In this document: in pieces, positions 27,440 to 36,370 of the stretch | Numbering within the stretch: the stretch's first letter is position 1 | Layout: each line of letters begins with the position of its first letter | From: CAYJBH01 sp964370765 | Lineage (GTDB): Bacteria; Bacillota; Clostridia; Oscillospirales; Ruminococcaceae | DNA: 64,000 nt | Direction: 5' to 3' | Assembly: GCA_964370765.1 (NCBI GenBank) | Contig: CAYJKW010000005.1 | Coordinates: 1-64,000, forward strand | Notes under the pieces: model-generated | Database searches by the model: none | What the model saw: the letters and a program-made list of their open reading frames with translations, nothing else | What the model was told of the DNA's origin: nothing | Position numbers and translations under genes: made by a program

Positions 27440-30361
27440 CTAGTCGATTGTAGCAAGTAGGCTACGAACTCTTATCTTAACTGCGCCAAGATTTGTAATC
27501 TCGTCAATTTTTATCTGGGTATAAATTTTACCATCTGCATGTAATATCGAGCGTACCTCATCGGTGGTAATAGCATCGACTCCACAGCCAAAGGAGACAA
27601 GCTGAATCAGCTCCATGTCTTTTTGCTTACCTATATAGCCTGCTGCATCATAAAGTCTTGAATGATATGTCCATTGATTTAGAACAGATACATTTACCGG
27701 TTTGCCAAGATGGCATATCGAATCCTCTGTAATAAGCGCAACATCGCAGGAGCAGATAAGCTTATCTATACCATGATTAACCTCTGGGTCAAGGTGATAA
27801 GGCCTACCGGCAAGTACCATTATAGGTTTTAACTCGGCGCGTGCTTTGTTTATAATCGCCTGCGCCCCTATACGTGTACGTTCAATAAACAAATCTCTTT
27901 CTGTAAACGCAGCGGCAACAGCGTTTTTTATATCGGAAAGCGGAATCTTTTCAAAGTGTTTTGCAAGTATTGCCTGTATCTTAGTCGCAAAATCTTTCGG
28001 CCGGTGAATACCAATATAATCATATATATACTTTACATTCTCCACCGAGGGAATATTAGCGTGAACAACCTCAGGGTAGTATGCCACTACCGGACAGTTA
28101 TAATGGTTATCTCCACGCTTTTCATCGATGTTGTAGCTCATACAAGGATAAAAAATTGCATCAACATTAAGCGGTAACAACCTTTCAATATGTCCATGTA
28201 CCAGCTTTGCCGGAAAGCATACGGTGTCAGAAGGGATAGTGTGTTGTCCTTCGCTATATAATTTTCTGTCAGAGTAACCGCTACAGACCGGCTCGAACCC
28301 TAATTCCTCAAAAAAGCGGTGCCAAAACGGATATAGTTCGTACATGTTTAGCACTAAGGGAATACCTATGCGCCCCCTACGGTTTTCTACTTTTTTGTTA
28401 ATATATTCTGATAGTAGCTGGGTTTTATAGTGGTAAAGATTATACTCGTCATTTCCAGAATGTCCACCCACTACAGGTTTTTCGCAACGGTTGCCACCGA
28501 TGGATTTTCTTCCGTCATTAAAAGAGTTTACTGTAAGGGCGCAGTTATTTGTACAGCGATGACATACAACTGATTTGACACTGTGCTTAAAATCCTTAAG
28601 CTGATTTGCCGTTAAAACGGTAGATTCTTTTTTTGTCTGCTCCTTTGCGTAAAGCGCTGCCCCATAAGCACCCATCATACCAGATATGTTTGGTCGAATA
28701 ACATTAGCACCAATTTCTAGCTCGAAGGCACGAAGAACAGCGTCGTTTAGAAAGGTTCCCCCCTGAACAACTATATTTTCACCAAGTTCAGAAGCTGATA
28801 CGGCACGTATTACCTTATATAAAGTATTTTTTACAACACTTATTGAAAGACCAGCCGAAATATTTTCTACCGTAGCACCATCTTTTTGTGCCTGTTTTAC
28901 AGATGAATTCATAAAAACAGTACAGCGAGAGCCTAGATCCACCGGTGCATCAGCAAAAAGACCTAATTTTGCAAATTCCGGTGTGCTGTAGCCAAGTACC
29001 GATGCAAAACTCTGCAAAAAAGATCCGCATCCGGAAGAGCATGCCTCGTTTAGGAAGATATCATCTATTGCACCATTCTTAATACGGAAGCACTTCATGT
29101 CTTGACCGCCGATATCGATGATAAAATCAACATCTTTGTTGAATTTTTTTGCTGCTTTAAAGTGTGCAACTGTCTCAACAATACCAAAATCCAGCGCAAA
29201 GGCCTGTTTGATCATCTCCTCGCCGTAACCGGTTACTGCACCACCGCTTACTACAGCCGATGGGAACTGTGCATAGAATTCCTCTAAGAATCCTTTAATC
29301 AGCTTTACCGGATTTCCTTCGTTAGAGCTATATTTTGTGAATAAAAGCTCGTCATCTTGCGTAATTACAGTTAGCTTAACTGTTGTTGATCCTGCATCTA
29401 TACCTATATAAACATTACCACAGTAGTTAGGGTTATCAATCTGATTAACCACAGCAAGGCTATGCCGTTCTAAAAATGCATCATACTGATCCTTGCCTTT
29501 AAATAACGGCTTTGATTTAACGTAATTGTTCGATTTTGGATTATTGGTAATCAGCTGCTTAAGTTGAGAAATTGTATAGCTACTTTCGGCAAGCATTGCT
29601 GTACCTATTGCAACAAAGTAAAGAGAATTCTCAGGACATACCCCTTTGATTGAAAGGATTTCATCAAAGCTTTGTTGTAGTTGATCCATGAAGGTTAGCG
29701 GTCCGCCAAGATAGACAACATTACCGGTTATATCCCTACCCTGTGCAAGTCCTGCAACAGTTTGGTTAACGACTGCATGAAATATACTTGCCGAAATATC
29801 TTCTTTGCCGGCACCTTGGTTAAGTAGTGGCTGTATATCGGATTTAGCAAAAACACCACACCGTGATGCAACCGAATATATTTTAGTATGTTTTTTGGCA
29901 AGGTCGTTAAGCTCGCCCGGTGTAATATGTAGCAGCGTGGCCATCTGATCAATAAATGCACCGGTGCCTCCAGCGCAAGATCCATTCATCCTAACCTCTA
30001 AACCACCGTTAAGAAACAGAAGTTTAGCATCTTCGCCCCCTAGTTCGATAACTACATCGGCAGAGCTAAGAAGGTTGTCTATTGCAATTTTTGTTGCATA
30101 AACTTCCTGCACAAAATCAACGCCAAGTGTCTCGGCAATGCCCATGCCTGCCGAGCCGGATATGGCAATTATAAGTTCGGTGTCATTGGGCACTAATTCC
30201 TCAATCTTACCTAGTGCAACAGTAAGTTTTTCTGACACCATCGATAGATGTCTTTCATAACAGGAAAACAGCACCTCATTATTGCTGTTTATCAAAACGC
30301 ACTTTAAGGTGGTAGATCCTATATCGATACCGAGTTTTAGCTTACTATTCATCGCTTCCAT
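27440..30361 (-). CDS. Acyl-CoA dehydratase activase-like protein with two ASKHA domains and DUF2229
   Basis: A 973-residue protein with two tandem BadF/BadG/HgdC-type ATPase domains. The first starts at LGIDIGSTTLK (10-20) with cluster cysteines Cys129 (GSCAGGTG) and Cys168 (SRCGVF). The second starts at IGIDAGSTTVK (319-329) with Cys441/Cys445 and Cys480 (SRCTVF). A C-terminal DUF2229-type region follows, with a CHRCTNNC motif near 598-605. The HgdC relatives use ATP to push an electron into the partner dehydratase. Both copies keep the cluster ligands. Start choice is uncertain: an ATG three codons inside (30352) is equally possible, and neither has a strong ribosome site. Confidence 0.85.
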   Translation of the reverse strand: MEAMNSKLKLGIDIGSTTLKCVLINSNNEVLFSCYERHLSMVSEKLTVALGKIEELVPNDTELIIAISGSAGMGIAETLGVDFVQEVYATKIAIDNLLSSADVVIELGGEDAKLLFLNGGLEVRMNGSCAGGTGAFIDQMATLLHITPGELNDLAKKHTKIYSVASRCGVFAKSDIQPLLNQGAGKEDISASIFHAVVNQTVAGLAQGRDITGNVVYLGGPLTFMDQLQQSFDEILSIKGVCPENSLYFVAIGTAMLAESSYTISQLKQLITNNPKSNNYVKSKPLFKGKDQYDAFLERHSLAVVNQIDNPNYCGNVYIGIDAGSTTVKLTVITQDDELLFTKYSSNEGNPVKLIKGFLEEFYAQFPSAVVSGGAVTGYGEEMIKQAFALDFGIVETVAHFKAAKKFNKDVDFIIDIGGQDMKCFRIKNGAIDDIFLNEACSSGCGSFLQSFASVLGYSTPEFAKLGLFADAPVDLGSRCTVFMNSSVKQAQKDGATVENISAGLSISVVKNTLYKVIRAVSASELGENIVVQGGTFLNDAVLRAFELEIGANVIRPNISGMMGAYGAALYAKEQTKKESTVLTANQLKDFKHSVKSVVCHRCTNNCALTVNSFNDGRKSIGGNRCEKPVVGGHSGNDEYNLYHYKTQLLSEYINKKVENRRGRIGIPLVLNMYELYPFWHRFFEELGFEPVCSGYSDRKLYSEGQHTIPSDTVCFPAKLVHGHIERLLPLNVDAIFYPCMSYNIDEKRGDNHYNCPVVAYYPEVVHANIPSVENVKYIYDYIGIHRPKDFATKIQAILAKHFEKIPLSDIKNAVAAAFTERDLFIERTRIGAQAIINKARAELKPIMVLAGRPYHLDPEVNHGIDKLICSCDVALITEDSICHLGKPVNVSVLNQWTYHSRLYDAAGYIGKQKDMELIQLVSFGCGVDAITTDEVRSILHADGKIYTQIKIDEITNLGAVKIRVRSLLATID

Positions 30362-30389
30362 TATTGTTATATCTATAAAAATTAATCAT

Positions 30390-30395
30390 ATTATA
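30390..30395 (-). promoter_or_regulatory. Possible -10 of the activase gene promoter
   Basis: A consensus TATAAT reads on the minus strand at 30395-30390, about 30 bases before the activase start. The -35 at 17-bp spacing is poor (ATTAAA), so this is a weak call. Confidence 0.35.
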
Positions 30396-30539
30396 TCGTG
30401 GTCCATGTTTTTTTTAATCACAAAACCACTATTTTTTATGATACTCTATTTATCCTATTTAGTCAACTGTGAATAGCAAATAATATACCTATAAATATAT
30501 GATAGTAGCAAATTTCATGAAAAAAACACAAAATAAATG

Positions 30540-30569
30540 TTGACTTGTTTATGGTTAAGGTAGTAAAAT
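30540..30569 (+). promoter_or_regulatory. Promoter of the Gld-like ABC operon
   Basis: TTGACT (30540-30545), 18-bp spacer, TAAAAT (30564-30569), about 50 nt ahead of the ATP-binding subunit gene, whose ribosome site is TAAGGAG. Confidence 0.68.
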
Positions 30570-30622
30570 AACTAACATAGTGTTTAATTTAGAACAAAAA
30601 TGTAAGGAGTTTTGTAGACGAT

Positions 30623-31624
30623 ATGATTGAGGTTACAAATCTTGTCAAAAAATACGGTCCCAAAAAAGCTGTATCCGACATAAGCTTCACTATAGGTGAT
30701 GGTGAAATAGTTGGTTTTTTAGGCCCGAACGGTGCAGGCAAGAGCACCACGATGAATATTATAACCGGCTATCTTTCGGCAACCGAGGGGAGCGTAAAGA
30801 TTAATGGAGTCGATATTTTAGATGATCCAATTGGCGCTAAAAAGAAAATAGGTTACCTACCGGAGCAACCACCGCTTTACCTTGATATGACCGTTGAGGA
30901 GTATCTGGATTTTGTTTATGAACTTAAAAAAGTAAAGATGGATAACCGACAGGGACATATTAATGATGTATGTGAGCAGGTTGGTTTAGAAAACGTTTAT
31001 AAAAGAATAATAAAAAACCTATCAAAAGGATATAAGCAACGTGTGGGGCTTGCCGCTGCTTTAATTGGAAACCCTGAAACCCTTATTCTGGATGAACCTA
31101 CCGTTGGACTTGATCCACGTCAAATTATAGAGATACGTAACGTAATAAAAAGTCTTGGCAAAAAGAGAACAATCATACTTTCTAGCCATATATTGCCGGA
31201 GGTTCAGGCGGTATGTGAAAGGGTGCTTGTTATTAGCAACGGTGCAATAGTTGCAGATAATACACCGGAAAATTTATCAAACAACCTAACAGGCGCACAT
31301 AGACTCTCATTAAGGATAAAAGGCGCCGAGAAGTCTATAGAATCTGCTATAAAGGCCACAGATAATATTAAAAAGGTAGACTGCATCGGTGAGCGTGAGA
31401 ATGGTATATTTGAGTTCCATATAGAGGCAGATGAAAATACAGATGTAAGAGAACGTCTTTTCTATGCGCTTGCTAAAGCGAACCTACCTATAATGGCTAT
31501 GGGATCATTAGACCTTTCGTTAGAAGACATATTCCTTAAACTTACCACTGAGGAGGATAAAGATATTTCATTATCCGAATCTCAGGAACATGAGGTAGAA
31601 ATACAGGAAAAGGAGGAGGAATAG
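30623..31624 (+). CDS. ABC transporter ATP-binding protein (GldA-like)
   Basis: A 333-residue ABC ATPase. Walker A is GPNGAGKST (34-42), the signature is LSKGYKQR and Walker B is LILDEPTVGLDP. After the nucleotide-binding domain there is a C-terminal extension of about 100 residues typical of ABC-2 exporter ATPases such as those of Gld-like and antibiotic-export systems. It heads a four-gene set with a permease, a GldG-like protein and a DUF4340 protein. The transported molecule is unknown. The name refers to gliding genes of Bacteroidetes; no gliding is implied. Confidence 0.9.
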   Translation: MIEVTNLVKKYGPKKAVSDISFTIGDGEIVGFLGPNGAGKSTTMNIITGYLSATEGSVKINGVDILDDPIGAKKKIGYLPEQPPLYLDMTVEEYLDFVYELKKVKMDNRQGHINDVCEQVGLENVYKRIIKNLSKGYKQRVGLAAALIGNPETLILDEPTVGLDPRQIIEIRNVIKSLGKKRTIILSSHILPEVQAVCERVLVISNGAIVADNTPENLSNNLTGAHRLSLRIKGAEKSIESAIKATDNIKKVDCIGERENGIFEFHIEADENTDVRERLFYALAKANLPIMAMGSLDLSLEDIFLKLTTEEDKDISLSESQEHEVEIQEKEEE

Positions 31625-31625
31625 A

Positions 31626-32333
31626 ATGTTAGCAATATTTAAAAGAGATTTTCGTAGTTTTTTCACCTCCCCGCTTGGCTATATTGTTTGTGCAGCCTTT
31701 ACCTTTGTAACATATCTAATGTTTTACTTGCTGAATATTGCCATTAATCCTATTAGTGATATTTCGTCGTTATTTAACCTGTTGGTAGCGGTGTTGATGT
31801 TAGGTGTTCCGCTTCTTACCATGAAGCTTCTATCAGATGAAACACGCCTGAAAACGGATCAACTATTGTTGACAAGTCCTGTAAGTGTCATCGAGATTGT
31901 AGTAGGTAAATACCTTGCAGCTATGGGAGTTGTTGCAATAGCTATAGCATCAACCTTTGGTGTGCCACTTGTTATCTCCTTATTTGGAGAGCCGGCAGCT
32001 TGGCAGGTGTTTGCAAACTATCTTATGCTTATACTTGCTATCGCTACCTTTGTTTCTATAGGGCTTTTTGTATCGTCCCTTACCGAGAGTCAGGTCATTG
32101 CGGCAGTACTTAGCTATGTGATAATTTTTGCACTGTTTTTATTAGATTTATTTGCTGGTATAGTTTATATACCAATTGTACAAGACATAATCGGATGGTT
32201 TTCAATCTTTTCAAGGTTTACTAATATCACTAACGGTATGCTTTCACTTGCCGACATTGTATATTTTTTAAGTATAATAGTGGTGTTTTTGTTCCTAACC
32301 ACTCGTGTGCTTGAAAAGAAACGTTGGGCATAG
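31626..32333 (+). CDS. ABC-2 type permease (GldF-like)
   Basis: A 235-residue integral membrane protein with about six hydrophobic segments, starting IFKRDFRSFFTSPLGY, typical of ABC-2 permeases that follow GldA-like ATPases. The ATPase stop is one base upstream and the next gene begins 12 bases downstream after GGGGGAGAAAG, so the set is one transcript. Substrate unknown. Confidence 0.87.
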   Translation: MLAIFKRDFRSFFTSPLGYIVCAAFTFVTYLMFYLLNIAINPISDISSLFNLLVAVLMLGVPLLTMKLLSDETRLKTDQLLLTSPVSVIEIVVGKYLAAMGVVAIAIASTFGVPLVISLFGEPAAWQVFANYLMLILAIATFVSIGLFVSSLTESQVIAAVLSYVIIFALFLLDLFAGIVYIPIVQDIIGWFSIFSRFTNITNGMLSLADIVYFLSIIVVFLFLTTRVLEKKRWA

Positions 32334-32345
32334 GGGGGAGAAAGA

Positions 32346-33809
32346 ATGAAAAAGTTATTAGATTCTAAGCGTTTTAAACACGGAAGTATTTCGGTGCTGT
32401 TTGCTGTTATTTTTATTGCTATTGTAATTGTTGTAAACCTAATGGTAGGTGCTATAGGGGACAGGTTTAACCTTTCGATGGATATCACGGTGGATGGTAT
32501 ATACACCGTATCTGATACAACGGTAGATATGCTGCAAAATTTAGAGGAGCAGGTCTCGGTTTACATCATGCTATCCGAAGAGGTGGTTGAAACCAACCAA
32601 GGGTACCTTGATGCAAACGAGCTACTAAAAAGAATGGTTAACTACTCGAATGGTATGCTAACACTTGAGTATGTAGACCTTTTGCAAAACCCTAACTTCC
32701 GAAATAGTTTTTCTAATCCAGATAGTATAATTTCTGGATCAATAGTAGTTCAAAGCTCTAAGCGAGATCATGTGATTGATATCTATGATCTTTACGATAC
32801 CTCCTACGACTATCAATCAGGTCAGGAGTACACCTCAGGATACCAAGCAGATCAGGTTATTGCATCCACACTTCATTATGTAACCACTGACGAAATTCCT
32901 AAAGCTGCATTTATTACCGGACATGGAGAAGTTGTTGACAATGCATCTTTCACATCGATATTTAGCTCTAATAGCTACGAAATGTCTGAGATTGCGCTTA
33001 TTAACGAGGATATTCCACAGGATATCAATACACTAATTATTAATGCACCTACCACAGATTACTCCGAGGAGGAGATAAATAAGCTAAATGAATTCCTATC
33101 TCTTGAGGTAGACAATAACCTTATAGTTGTATATTCACAGAATATGTACGAACTTGAAAGGCTTAACCGCTATCTTTCGGAATGGGGCGCGGAGCCGGGT
33201 GAAAATATAGTCATTGATACCGAGCGTGCAGCAAATCCAAATCCGGCAGTGTTTATTCCGGAATTACTATCTCATGAAATAACAGACTCGATTATCCAAA
33301 GTGGAATAGAGGCTGTAGTAGTGCCGGGGACAACCGATATTAATGTTACCTATGAGTCAAACGGCTATCGTACAAGCACTGTATTAATGCAGTCGGCTGA
33401 TAGTTCATACGGTAAAAACTTCCTATCGGGTGAAACGATTGACGATATTACTAAACAATCGGGCGATCCGGAGGGTCCGTTCCCACTTATGGTGCTTACC
33501 ACCGACTACCAGTATGTCGATAATGAGCCTGTCTACCATAATGTAGTCTTTATTGCAAGTCCTGATCTTGTTAGCTCCACTGTGATAGATAACTCGGCAT
33601 ACCAAAACAAAACGCTATTGACAGCAGTTATAGATTACATCAATCCATCAGTCGATGCTGTGATGGTTGAGGCTATAGATTTTCAAAATGTAGCCATGGT
33701 AGTTACCGCTAGTGCCGGAACAGCAATTTTGGTGATTTTTGTAATCCTTATTCCGGTTGCGTTCCTTGCCATTGGTATTTTGGTTTTCATTAGGAGAAGA
33801 AATAGGTAA
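32346..33809 (+). CDS. GldG-like ABC transport auxiliary protein
   Basis: A 487-residue protein with one N-terminal membrane segment (about 14-38), a large extracytoplasmic part resembling the GldG/ABC-auxiliary domain (IYTVSDTTVDMLQNLEEQVSVYIM start), and a C-terminal membrane segment (about 450-482) before a basic tail. Family members sit with ABC-2 permeases and may form a sensor or partner complex; the mechanism is not known. Its stop overlaps the following ATG (TAATG). Confidence 0.82.
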   Translation: MKKLLDSKRFKHGSISVLFAVIFIAIVIVVNLMVGAIGDRFNLSMDITVDGIYTVSDTTVDMLQNLEEQVSVYIMLSEEVVETNQGYLDANELLKRMVNYSNGMLTLEYVDLLQNPNFRNSFSNPDSIISGSIVVQSSKRDHVIDIYDLYDTSYDYQSGQEYTSGYQADQVIASTLHYVTTDEIPKAAFITGHGEVVDNASFTSIFSSNSYEMSEIALINEDIPQDINTLIINAPTTDYSEEEINKLNEFLSLEVDNNLIVVYSQNMYELERLNRYLSEWGAEPGENIVIDTERAANPNPAVFIPELLSHEITDSIIQSGIEAVVVPGTTDINVTYESNGYRTSTVLMQSADSSYGKNFLSGETIDDITKQSGDPEGPFPLMVLTTDYQYVDNEPVYHNVVFIASPDLVSSTVIDNSAYQNKTLLTAVIDYINPSVDAVMVEAIDFQNVAMVVTASAGTAILVIFVILIPVAFLAIGILVFIRRRNR

Positions 33810-35305
33810 TGAAAAAATATAGAGCGTTGATTGTTGCTGCCGGACTTTTAATAGTTGCGGTAGTAGCATATATCTTGCTGATGGCAATGCCGACTCAGCA
33901 GGATCCGATAGATGTTGAAGATCAGCTTATTGTCATGCCAACAGAGCTTATAGCTGTAGAAGAGCAAAATCTTAAATCAGTGACTGTTGAGGCTCAGAAT
34001 TCCTTTTCGATACTCGCAACACAAACTACACAGAGTGTTGAGAATGCTGAAGATATAATAATAACAGAATATGCGTTATCCGATGATATGGGTATGAAAT
34101 ACTCTCAGGTAGCTATGAAAACGGCAGCGGATTCCCTTCGCTATATAAGTGTTGAGGGTGAACCGATTGCAGTTGGTGAGCATTCCGAATATGGTTTAGA
34201 TAATCCATCTGCTATTGTTACCGTTGTCCAGTCTGATGGTGAAACGGTATACGAGATAGGAGATGAGGCTCCCGGTTCTGAGGGGTATTATGCAAAGTTT
34301 GCCGGAAGTGATGAGGTTTGGTTAATTCCTGCAGATACAGCTATGCTTGCGCTAGGTGGTAGCTGGCAGTTTAGGGATAAACTTGTGTTTGGCTATGAGC
34401 AGGGTGAGGAATATACCGCAATAACGAGCTTTAGTTTAGAGCGCAGCGAGGGCGAAACTATCGCTATTGGCCTTGTAGGGGAAGATGCAGGGGAGTTTAG
34501 TTCAACATTTAGATTGACACAACCACTTTTGTATGAAGCAAACGATGTTGTATTAGTTGAAGATGTATTTGCATATTTTTCTAATCTTAGTTATAATGAA
34601 ATAGTTGAGGATAGCCCACAGGATCTAACAATCTATGGTATACCGAACCTAGTGGATGAGTCAGAAGAGGGCGATCAAACAGAGGTAGAGAATGCTAATG
34701 AGCAGGTGAACCCTTATGCTCGTATTACACTTAACGATGAACTTGTAATAACACTCGGTGATTTTACCGATGATACAAACAGCTTTTACTATGCAACTGT
34801 ATCTGGGGTTGATTCCGTTGTCACATTCCCTGTGTCCGCATTTCCGTTTATAGAGATAGAATATTCGACACTATTAACTGGAATTTTGTGGCTACACAAT
34901 ATCAAAGATGTAGAGAGTTTTGAGGTTATAAGCCCAAGCAGCGAAGATGTAATAGTGTTTAACCATATGCAGAACCCTGATGATTCTGAAGACACATGGA
35001 TGGAGCCTACTTTAAACGGAGAATCAATAGAGGAAGATGCCGCAAAGGATGTGTACCTTGAAGTGCTGTCAATAACTATTGACAACGTCATTGAGGGTGA
35101 GCCGGCGGCAGGAGAGCTTGAATATTCGATAACGATAAACAAAATTAACGGTGAATCGTATAACATGTCTTTCTATCGTATTAACGAGCGCAACTATGGC
35201 GTAGTTATGGATGGACAAACACTACCGTTTTATGTTAATATTGATCTATTGACCTTGATTGAGGACCTGATTGCTCAGATAGAAGCAGGAGAGTACGAAG
35301 CATAA
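33809..35305 (+). CDS. DUF4340 domain membrane-anchored protein
   Basis: A 498-residue protein with an N-terminal membrane anchor (about residues 6-30) and an acidic extracytoplasmic domain in which a motif like YGLDNPSAIVTV (about 130-141) fits DUF4340. This family regularly accompanies Gld-like ABC genes, as here where the start overlaps the gldG-like stop by one base. Function unknown. About 22 bases later comes a gene of an unrelated family, which may be on the same transcript. Confidence 0.78.
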   Translation: MKKYRALIVAAGLLIVAVVAYILLMAMPTQQDPIDVEDQLIVMPTELIAVEEQNLKSVTVEAQNSFSILATQTTQSVENAEDIIITEYALSDDMGMKYSQVAMKTAADSLRYISVEGEPIAVGEHSEYGLDNPSAIVTVVQSDGETVYEIGDEAPGSEGYYAKFAGSDEVWLIPADTAMLALGGSWQFRDKLVFGYEQGEEYTAITSFSLERSEGETIAIGLVGEDAGEFSSTFRLTQPLLYEANDVVLVEDVFAYFSNLSYNEIVEDSPQDLTIYGIPNLVDESEEGDQTEVENANEQVNPYARITLNDELVITLGDFTDDTNSFYYATVSGVDSVVTFPVSAFPFIEIEYSTLLTGILWLHNIKDVESFEVISPSSEDVIVFNHMQNPDDSEDTWMEPTLNGESIEEDAAKDVYLEVLSITIDNVIEGEPAAGELEYSITINKINGESYNMSFYRINERNYGVVMDGQTLPFYVNIDLLTLIEDLIAQIEAGEYEA

Positions 35306-35327
35306 TAAAAAGTAGAAGGAGTATAGT

Positions 35328-36251
35328 ATGGCTGTGCAACCGATCTACCAGTTTGTCATGGAGCTTAATGATTACAAACCCAAAATATGGAGACGTATTC
35401 AGGTATTAGGTGATGTAAATATAGCTAAGCTCGGATATATTGTTATGAGTCTTTTTGAGATGGAGGGAAGGCATAGCTTTAACTTTGAGGTACCGGTAAT
35501 TGATAATTTAAATATTACGTCAGGTGGCAAAGCGGAGGATGTTCAGAACAAAGAAGTATATGATATGCTTGAGAAAAATGGCGGAAAGGTTACGATAGAG
35601 CTGTTTTTCGATGATTATAAGTATGAACCAAAGATGTTTACCATTAATGCACTTGAAATAACCTTAAACAGAGTGCTTTCCTCTGTCGGAGAGAGGATGT
35701 ATTTTAACTACGACTACTCTGATCGTTGGCAAATTACACTTCAACTTGAAAAGATATTTACCGATAGCAATCTGCCTGAATCAGAGTTGCCGATACTACT
35801 GGATGGAGAAGGTTTTGGCATCATTGAGGATTGTGGAGGTGTTGATGGTCTGGCAGAGATAGCAACTGCATTCAAAGACAAGGGTGAAGGATATGCAGAG
35901 TACTGTGAATGGTTAGATCTTACCGAACTTGACATTGAAGCGTTTAACAAAGAGCGAGTAGACTTTAAACTTAAAAAATTTCCAAAGCTCTTTAAAGAGT
36001 CATACGAAACTGAATACCATGAAAGTGAAGCTGATGATCTAGATGGGTTTGATGAGCTGTATTCGCCGGAGGAGGCGTGGAATAAGATATCAAGTGATGT
36101 TAAAAGGATGCTTTTAAACAGCACCTACTGCCCAAACTGCACAGTAACGACCATTATTGATTATGTTGTAGAGGGTGCTGAAGAAGGTCTAAGCTTAGAA
36201 GGTAAATGTATAAAATGTGGCCAAGATGTTACTAAATATGTCGAATATTAG
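35328..36251 (+). CDS. pRiA4b ORF-3 family protein with C-terminal zinc ribbon
   Basis: A 307-residue protein. The N-terminal 180 residues fit the plasmid pRiA4b ORF-3-like domain (IYQFVMELNDYKPKIWRRIQV; later YDYSDRWQITLQLE), a widespread domain of unknown function first seen near plasmid and transposon genes. The C-terminus has CPNC and CIKC pairs, about 30 residues apart, a probable zinc ribbon. Nothing else mobile lies nearby, so it appears to be a resident gene. AGAAGGAG precedes the ATG, and a clear terminator follows. Confidence 0.78.
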   Translation: MAVQPIYQFVMELNDYKPKIWRRIQVLGDVNIAKLGYIVMSLFEMEGRHSFNFEVPVIDNLNITSGGKAEDVQNKEVYDMLEKNGGKVTIELFFDDYKYEPKMFTINALEITLNRVLSSVGERMYFNYDYSDRWQITLQLEKIFTDSNLPESELPILLDGEGFGIIEDCGGVDGLAEIATAFKDKGEGYAEYCEWLDLTELDIEAFNKERVDFKLKKFPKLFKESYETEYHESEADDLDGFDELYSPEEAWNKISSDVKRMLLNSTYCPNCTVTTIIDYVVEGAEEGLSLEGKCIKCGQDVTKYVEY

Positions 36252-36266
36252 CTGAAAAAAATATTG

Positions 36267-36304
36267 TTTTGCAACTGTGGTTATGAACAGTTGCAAAATT
36301 TTTT
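36267..36304 (+). terminator. Rho-independent terminator after the Gld-like/pRiA4b unit
   Basis: A perfect 12-bp stem (36267-36278 with 36287-36298), 8-nt loop, and a run of six or more Ts immediately after (36299-36304). The right arm contains the -35 of the next promoter. Confidence 0.9.
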
Positions 36305-36319
36305 ATTTTGTTATATAAT
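36291..36319 (+). promoter_or_regulatory. Promoter of the solute-binding protein operon, overlapping the terminator
   Basis: TTGCAA (36291-36296), 17-bp spacer, TATAAT (36314-36319). The -35 lies in the terminator's right arm and the spacer holds its T tract. Start of transcription would be near 36326. Confidence 0.68.
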
Positions 36320-36370
36320 AAAAAGGTGATAACAGGCTGTTGTAAAAAATATAATAACTATCGGTCTTGG

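Noticed and set aside
26180..30361. Frameshift splitting one large activase gene
   Set aside because: The downstream gene has its own well-placed ribosome site and ATG, and each protein ends cleanly.
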